Below are positions 59,696 through 64,000 of a stretch of 64,000 nucleotides of DNA, one piece after another. Under the pieces are notes generated by a model. The model ran no database searches. It was not told the origin of the DNA and was given only the letters and a program-made list of their open reading frames with translations. Position numbers and translations under genes: made by a program. This stretch comes from Fimbriimonadaceae bacterium. Lineage in GTDB: Bacteria > Armatimonadota > Fimbriimonadia > Fimbriimonadales > Fimbriimonadaceae. Position 1 is the stretch's first letter; every line of letters starts with the position of its first letter. The stretch spans positions 62,001 to 126,000 of the forward strand of contig JAIBBE010000233.1 in assembly GCA_019694835.1 (NCBI GenBank). The letters run 5' to 3'.

Positions 59696-62341
59696 CTATT
59701 CGGGCAGCACGGTCAAGGTTGTGGTCGCCTTCAGTTCCTTCCCGCAACTGATCGTCACCTTGTACTCACCGGGTGGGGTGAAGAACAGTTGGCCGGGCTC
59801 CTCGCCTTGGTTCGCGACGCGGAGTTCTTCCTTCGGCTGCAAGTCCCAGACCACGCGGTTGAGGCCGGGGGCGTTGGTGCCCGTGGCTTTGTAGACTTCC
59901 TTGCCGGCTGCGTTCTCGATCTTGATGCTGACTTCCTCGTTCGGATACTCGCTCAGCCAGTAGTTGATCCGCGCGCCCATCGGAGGGTTCGCGGCGCGGA
60001 AGACTTGGTCCGACCAGAGGCCGCCGTAGGTTAGGCAGCGCTTGGGCTTGGCGGGCAGGACCTCGAAAACGTGAAGCGGCTTGTCCAGAACCTCTTGGGT
60101 CAGCCCGGACAACATCGAGGCATCGTCGAGGACCCAGATGGAGCGGCCGTGGGTGCCGAGGACGAGGTCGCGTTCGCGCATCTGGAAGACCATGTCGTCG
60201 ATCGGAGTCGTCGGGAGGGCCTTGCCATTGATCTTGTGCCAGTGCTTGCCCCGGTCCATCGAGAAATGGAGGGCACTTTCGGTGCCGCAGTAGAGGACCT
60301 CCGGGTTCCAGGGGTCTTCGCGAACGCACTTCGCGCTCCAGCCCTTGGGCAAGTCGCTCGTGATGTCCTTCCAGGTTTGGCCATAGTCCTCGGTCAGCAG
60401 GACGTGCGGGTCCATGTCGTCGGAACGGTGGCCATCAACCGAAACCAAGGCTCGGCCTTGGCCGTGACGCGAGGCGTCGATCTTGGAGATGTAGCGCCCG
60501 CCAACCGCATCAGGGGTCACGTTCTTCCAGGTCTTGCCGCCGTCTTTGGTTACGTGGATCAGCCCATCGTCGCTGCCTGCCCACAACACGCCAGCCGCCA
60601 GCGGACTCTCGGCGAGGGCGACGACACTGCCGTGAGTCTCGGCGCTGCTGCCCTGGGTCTCGATCTTTTCGACTTCGTTGCGGGTCAGTTCTTCGCTGAT
60701 GCGCTCCCACTTGTCGCCACGATCAGTCAAACGGAAGACGCTGTTGCCCGCCATGTACAGCACGGTCGGGTCGTGGGCGGAGACGAAGAACGGGGTGTTC
60801 CAGTTGAAGCGGAAGCGCGCGGCCCCCTCGCGAGGGACCGGCGCGATGAACTTCTTGGTGCTCTTGGCGAGGTCGACCCGCATGAGATTGCCGCCTTGCC
60901 ATTCGGCGTAGATCGTATTCGGGTCGGTTGGGTCGAAGGCGGAGTGGAAGCCGTCGCCCCACATCACGATGCGCCACTCGGCATTGGTCAGCGCGGTGTT
61001 GAGCGTGCCGTCGGTGCTGGTGCCGCTTTCGACGCTGTTCGAGCCCTTGCCGAGCCAGGTGCCGTTGTCCTGCAGGCCGCCCATGATGCGGTAGGGGTCG
61101 GAGTCGTCGACGGTGACGTTGTAGAACTGTCCGGTCGCCATCGTGTTGATAAACGTCCAGGTCTCGCCGCCGTCGAACGACTGGTACACGCCGCCATCAG
61201 TGCCGACGACGAAGTGCTTTGTGTCCTCGGGATTGATGATCATCGCGTGGTAGTCGACGTGTATTTTCACGCCGACGCCGCCTCGGAAGGTCTTGCCGCC
61301 GTCGTCGCTGATCTCGTGGACCCAGCCGAGGAGGTGGACTTTCTGGTCGTCGATCGGGTCAACGCGGATGGTGCTGAAATAGAACGCCCGGGGCGTGCGG
61401 ACGCTCTGGCGCGTCCACGTGTCGCCACCGTCTTCGCTGCGGAAGACGCCGCCTTCACGGCTGCGGTCATCGCGAATCCCCGCGCTGCCGCCTTCTTCGC
61501 TCTCGACGACGGCGGCAAGGATCTTGGAGTTCTTCTTGCAAAGGTCGAGGCCGATGCGGCCCGTTGTCTTAGGCAGGCCTTTCGAAAGCTTCTTCCAGGT
61601 CGCGCCGCCATCCTTCGAGCGATAAATCCCGCCTTGGGCACCGCCGCTTCGGAAGCTGTAGGCCGTGCGGAGGCGCATGTACATCGCGGCGTAAATCGTG
61701 TCAGGCTCGTTGGGGTCGAGGATGATGTCGCAGCACCCGGTTCGGTCGTCGATCTGGAGTACGGCTTTCCAGGTCTTGCCGCCGTCGGTCGTTTTGTAGA
61801 CGCCGCGCGTCTTGTTGGTTCCCCACAGATGGCCGAGCGCAGCGACGTAGCAGACATCCGGGTTGCGCGGATCGACGGCCATGCGAGGGATGTCGTGGCT
61901 GTCCTCCAAGCCGAGATGCTCCCACGTTTCGCCCGCGTCGACCGACCGATAGACGCCGTTGCCCCAGCTTGACGAGTTGCGCCCGTTGCCCTCGCCAGTC
62001 CCGACCCACACGATCTTGGCTTTGCCCGCGTCGGCGAGTTCCTTCTTCGACTTGCCCTTCTTGTCCTCCGCCTTCCACCCTGGCCACTCAGCAGGCGCAT
62101 CGCACACGACCACGGCCCCAATCGAGGAGGTCACTTGGTCGTCGAAAACGGGCTTGAAGGTCGTGCCGAGATTGGTGGTCTTCCACAGCCCGCCGGTCGC
62201 ATAGGCGACGTAATAAGTCTTCGGGTCAGATGGCGCGAAGCAAAGGTCCGCTACCCGCCCCCCCATGATCGCCGGGCCGATGGATCGCCACGGGAGTCGT
62301 TTGAAGTCGTCGGGTCGGAGTTCGCGCTGCGCTTTGGCCAT
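59696..62341 (-). CDS. BNR/VPS10 sortilin-like propeller protein
   Basis: 881 residues. No signal peptide is evident in the first residues (MAKAQRELRPDDFKRLPW). The sequence consists of BNR/Asp-box blades: KTTNLGTTFKPVFDD, RSVDAGETWEHLG, KTTDGGKTWKAVLQID, RSKDGGATWKKLS, RSEDGGDTWTRQS, QSFDGGETWTFIN, and VTKDGGKTWKNVT. The arrangement resembles the VPS10/sortilin-like glycosidase-like proteins common in soil bacteria; many are annotated as hydrolases without proof. The C-terminal 120 residues form a beta domain (NYWLSEYPNEEVSIKIENAA). No catalytic residues could be assigned. Confidence 0.8.
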   Translation of the reverse strand: MAKAQRELRPDDFKRLPWRSIGPAIMGGRVADLCFAPSDPKTYYVAYATGGLWKTTNLGTTFKPVFDDQVTSSIGAVVVCDAPAEWPGWKAEDKKGKSKKELADAGKAKIVWVGTGEGNGRNSSSWGNGVYRSVDAGETWEHLGLEDSHDIPRMAVDPRNPDVCYVAALGHLWGTNKTRGVYKTTDGGKTWKAVLQIDDRTGCCDIILDPNEPDTIYAAMYMRLRTAYSFRSGGAQGGIYRSKDGGATWKKLSKGLPKTTGRIGLDLCKKNSKILAAVVESEEGGSAGIRDDRSREGGVFRSEDGGDTWTRQSVRTPRAFYFSTIRVDPIDDQKVHLLGWVHEISDDGGKTFRGGVGVKIHVDYHAMIINPEDTKHFVVGTDGGVYQSFDGGETWTFINTMATGQFYNVTVDDSDPYRIMGGLQDNGTWLGKGSNSVESGTSTDGTLNTALTNAEWRIVMWGDGFHSAFDPTDPNTIYAEWQGGNLMRVDLAKSTKKFIAPVPREGAARFRFNWNTPFFVSAHDPTVLYMAGNSVFRLTDRGDKWERISEELTRNEVEKIETQGSSAETHGSVVALAESPLAAGVLWAGSDDGLIHVTKDGGKTWKNVTPDAVGGRYISKIDASRHGQGRALVSVDGHRSDDMDPHVLLTEDYGQTWKDITSDLPKGWSAKCVREDPWNPEVLYCGTESALHFSMDRGKHWHKINGKALPTTPIDDMVFQMRERDLVLGTHGRSIWVLDDASMLSGLTQEVLDKPLHVFEVLPAKPKRCLTYGGLWSDQVFRAANPPMGARINYWLSEYPNEEVSIKIENAAGKEVYKATGTNAPGLNRVVWDLQPKEELRVANQGEEPGQLFFTPPGEYKVTISCGKELKATTTLTVLPE

Positions 62342-62378
62342 CCGCCGAGTCTACCGAGTTGGACACCGTACTTCTCGC

Positions 62379-62936
62379 CTACTTCAATGCCACTATCGCT
62401 GCGCGAATCTCGCGATCGAGCATGGCAATGTCCCTCTGTGTGCGTCTGGCCGCCCATATCCCTTTTTCGGCGGTGTAAGAGTAGAGGGCATAGACGGCTC
62501 TGCCACCGGTCTGGCTGGCCCAAACCCAAAAGATCGTCACAATGTTGACGCCTTCCTCGACGCTGGGCTGATCCTTCGATTTCCAGAGGACTCCACCGTT
62601 CGGATGCGGACTAATTTCCTCCAGCGCCGCTCCCCAAGTCTTCTGAAGCTCTTTCCGCAAATCCGCTAACTCGATGGAGTTCGATTCAAGGTCCTTAATG
62701 AATACGGTGAGCCTCAATGTTCCGGGACCCGAGTCCCGGTAGTACATTTGATTGTCTCCATCCGGAACCGACTTCCAGTCCGTCGGCAACCTGAATTCAA
62801 CGCTCTTACTTTGAGAGTAAACCGTTTTGAAAGTAGTGGCGTCTTGGACGCGTTTCCCGGTCGAAAGGCGCAACACACCGATGACGGCAAAACCCAAGCA
62901 CACCAAGCCGATGAGGATCCATGCCGGTCTTGTCAT
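62379..62936 (-). CDS. Signal-anchored protein, unknown
   Basis: 185 residues. An N-terminal helix (WILIGLVCLGFAVIGVL) acts as a signal anchor. The outer domain has SVEFRLPTDWKSVPDGDNQM, LRLTVFIKDLESNSIELADL and FWVWASQTGGRAVYALYSYT. This pattern recalls small domains that resemble the PsbP/Mog1 fold, but no family is certain. It is 37 bp upstream of the BNR protein gene on the same strand and may be co-transcribed with it. Confidence 0.6.
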   Translation of the reverse strand: MTRPAWILIGLVCLGFAVIGVLRLSTGKRVQDATTFKTVYSQSKSVEFRLPTDWKSVPDGDNQMYYRDSGPGTLRLTVFIKDLESNSIELADLRKELQKTWGAALEEISPHPNGGVLWKSKDQPSVEEGVNIVTIFWVWASQTGGRAVYALYSYTAEKGIWAARRTQRDIAMLDREIRAAIVALK

Positions 62937-63241
62937 TTCATGGCTGTTTTACCTAGCTCGCAGGGCTCGAATGGCCGATTCCCATAAGCGTCGGCGTGCC
63001 GCCTTTTCTCCCCGCACGCTCAATCCTCGAGGCGCCACTCTGCGCCCTCGCCCCATTTGGTCGGGATGCATGTGGCGGCGCAGAGCAAAGGCAAATTCGC
63101 AACTAGGACGAAAGCGGTGCCGACGGGACACCAGCGGTACAACTATGCCCCCATCCCACAGGTGGGGTCTCAAAGCAAACCGCGACTGGCGTCGGAACAA
63201 CGGTGGGCACCCGAGTCGTCATAGCGAAGGGTGTTCGTCTT
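62937..63241. other. Intergenic region before the last gene, with repeat remnants
   Basis: 305 bp. It holds an inverted pair CTCTGCGCC (63038-63046) and GGCGCAGAG (63077-63085), and at 63117-63170 a degenerate family D arm followed by a damaged family C hairpin. No gene was seen. Confidence 0.5.
63117..63170. repeat. Degenerate family D arm plus family C hairpin
   Basis: GTGCCGACGGGACACCAGCG at 63117 matches the family D right arm with a few changes and continues GTAC. TATGCCCCCATCCC and GGTGGGGTCT at 63144-63170 correspond to the family C hairpin with a damaged right side. The D-then-C order is the same as at 42409-42487. Confidence 0.7.
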
Positions 63242-64000
63242 ATGAGATTTATGAGCCTGTTCGTCATCAGCGTCGCAATGCTCCAGAGCGTGGCAGGGCA
63301 GGCTCCGCAGGGTCCAGACCGGGTGCTGAAGCTCATCGAGCAAACGCGCGACACTCGATACTGGTTGGCGGCGGTGCACGAATTAGCGGCGATGGGACCG
63401 GAAGTCATTCCCGCCGTGCTTGCCGCAAGCAGGCGGGACAGGAGCTTGGACCTCCTGCCCGTGCTGACACACATGGGATCGCAGGCCACTCCGACCCTCT
63501 TGGAACTGATTGACGACCCGCAGTTCGGTCCTATGGCTTTCAATAACATCGTGGTCCGGAGAGACCCCGTTGCGCTTCCCAGACTGATGAAGATCGCGAT
63601 TTCCACTACCGATGTCCAGAAGCGTCGCAGCGCGATCTCTTCCATTTCTAGCTTCCAGGGCGATGCCCCCTTACGGTTCATAGAAGAACTGATGGTCTGC
63701 TCGGATCCCGAGCTCCGCAGCATCGCCGCTGACGCTATGTCAGCAGCAGAAAATGCGACGCTTGAACAGCGCGTGCGAGCGTTCACTGCCCGCAATGGGC
63801 GTCCAGAGAGTGTTCGGCTCAGGGACTCTGAGGCGGGGCGGGCAGTCCTCATGAACTTCGTTCGTCAGGGCCATCCCGTGGCTGCGCGTGCTTTGGAGGT
63901 TCTCGTGTTCTCTCCGCCCGACGATGTGCCCTTTCTCAAGGGATTGCTCTATGGTGCTGATGCGCCGTTGCGTGAGGCTGCGGCAAAAGTCCTTGCTGCG
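63242..64000 (+). CDS. HEAT-repeat-like exported protein (partial, runs off the window)
   Basis: The frame from ATG 63242 is open to the last base (253 residues so far); ATG at 63251 is an alternative start. A signal peptide is likely (MSLFVISVAMLQSVAGQA). The sequence then shows repeating helical pairs of HEAT type: TRYWLAAVHELAAMGPEVIP, TLLELIDDPQFGPMAFNNIV, EELMVCSDPELRSIAADAM, and FLKGLLYGADAPLREAAAKV. HEAT repeats are scaffolds for protein binding. The function is unknown. This gene is noticeably less GC-rich than the respiratory operon. Confidence 0.7.
   Translation, partial: MRFMSLFVISVAMLQSVAGQAPQGPDRVLKLIEQTRDTRYWLAAVHELAAMGPEVIPAVLAASRRDRSLDLLPVLTHMGSQATPTLLELIDDPQFGPMAFNNIVVRRDPVALPRLMKIAISTTDVQKRRSAISSISSFQGDAPLRFIEELMVCSDPELRSIAADAMSAAENATLEQRVRAFTARNGRPESVRLRDSEAGRAVLMNFVRQGHPVAARALEVLVFSPPDDVPFLKGLLYGADAPLREAAAKVLAA

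Noticed and set aside
60071..61972. A 633-codon open frame opposite the BNR protein
   Set aside because: Same reason: it mirrors the codon bias of the real gene and has low-complexity composition.

Overview
The window is a 64 kb piece of a GC-rich chromosome (about 60% GC by eye). It comes from a Gram-negative-type, aerobic, heterotrophic bacterium. The gene set fits Armatimonadota, Fimbriimonadia-like; this is an inference and Planctomycetota is the main alternative. The supporting traits are a PEP-CTERM protein, dockerin-like surface proteins, a pseudopilin-like H-X-DG protein, BNR propeller proteins and an alternative complex III next to a caa3-type oxidase. No integrase, transposase, phage gene or CRISPR array was seen.

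Layout. 1-0.5 kb: end of a UbiA-type prenyltransferase. 0.6-22.8 kb: mostly secreted or surface proteins, namely a BNR-propeller protein with a dockerin-like tail, a glycine-rich exported protein, a 1201-residue repeat protein, a GH20 hexosaminidase, an M1 peptidase, a PQQ-type sugar dehydrogenase and two further secreted proteins. Among them sit a lipoate-ligase-like gene, tRNA-Ser(CGA), a YjfB-like small protein and a two-gene cassette of an AdoMet-decarboxylase-like protein plus an NNMT/PNMT-type methyltransferase. 22.9-34 kb: a membrane protein with a Cys/Gly-rich tail, enolase, the PEP-CTERM protein, a three-gene zinc-ribbon/vWA-like/membrane operon of unknown role, and a nitrilase cluster. 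34-42.4 kb: an orphan Opp-type ATPase, a five-unit tandem repeat array, the GTPase Der, a pseudopilin-like protein, DUF433, a beta-helix protein and DNA polymerase I.

42.5-57.5 kb: one co-directional minus-strand respiratory locus reading ctaA-ctaB fusion, actA, B, C, D, E, F, an unknown membrane protein, SCO, ctaC, D, E, F. The fusion makes heme A. ActA-F should oxidise menaquinol and pass electrons to cytochrome c or directly to the CtaC cytochrome domain. CtaC-F reduce oxygen, and SCO helps build the CuA site. 57.9-64 kb: a PQQ-like propeller protein, a large BNR/sortilin-like protein, a small anchored protein and the start of a HEAT-repeat-like protein.

The most unusual layer is non-genic. 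At least five families of short palindromic repeats are scattered through the window, often between convergent genes. One family lies in frame inside the N-terminus of actB, and another palindrome with perfect 28-bp arms lies in frame inside the lipoate-ligase-like gene. A third repeat forms an alternating A-B-A-B-A array directly before der. The best candidate for an undescribed enzyme system is the decarboxylase-like/methyltransferase pair at 10.7-11.8 kb.
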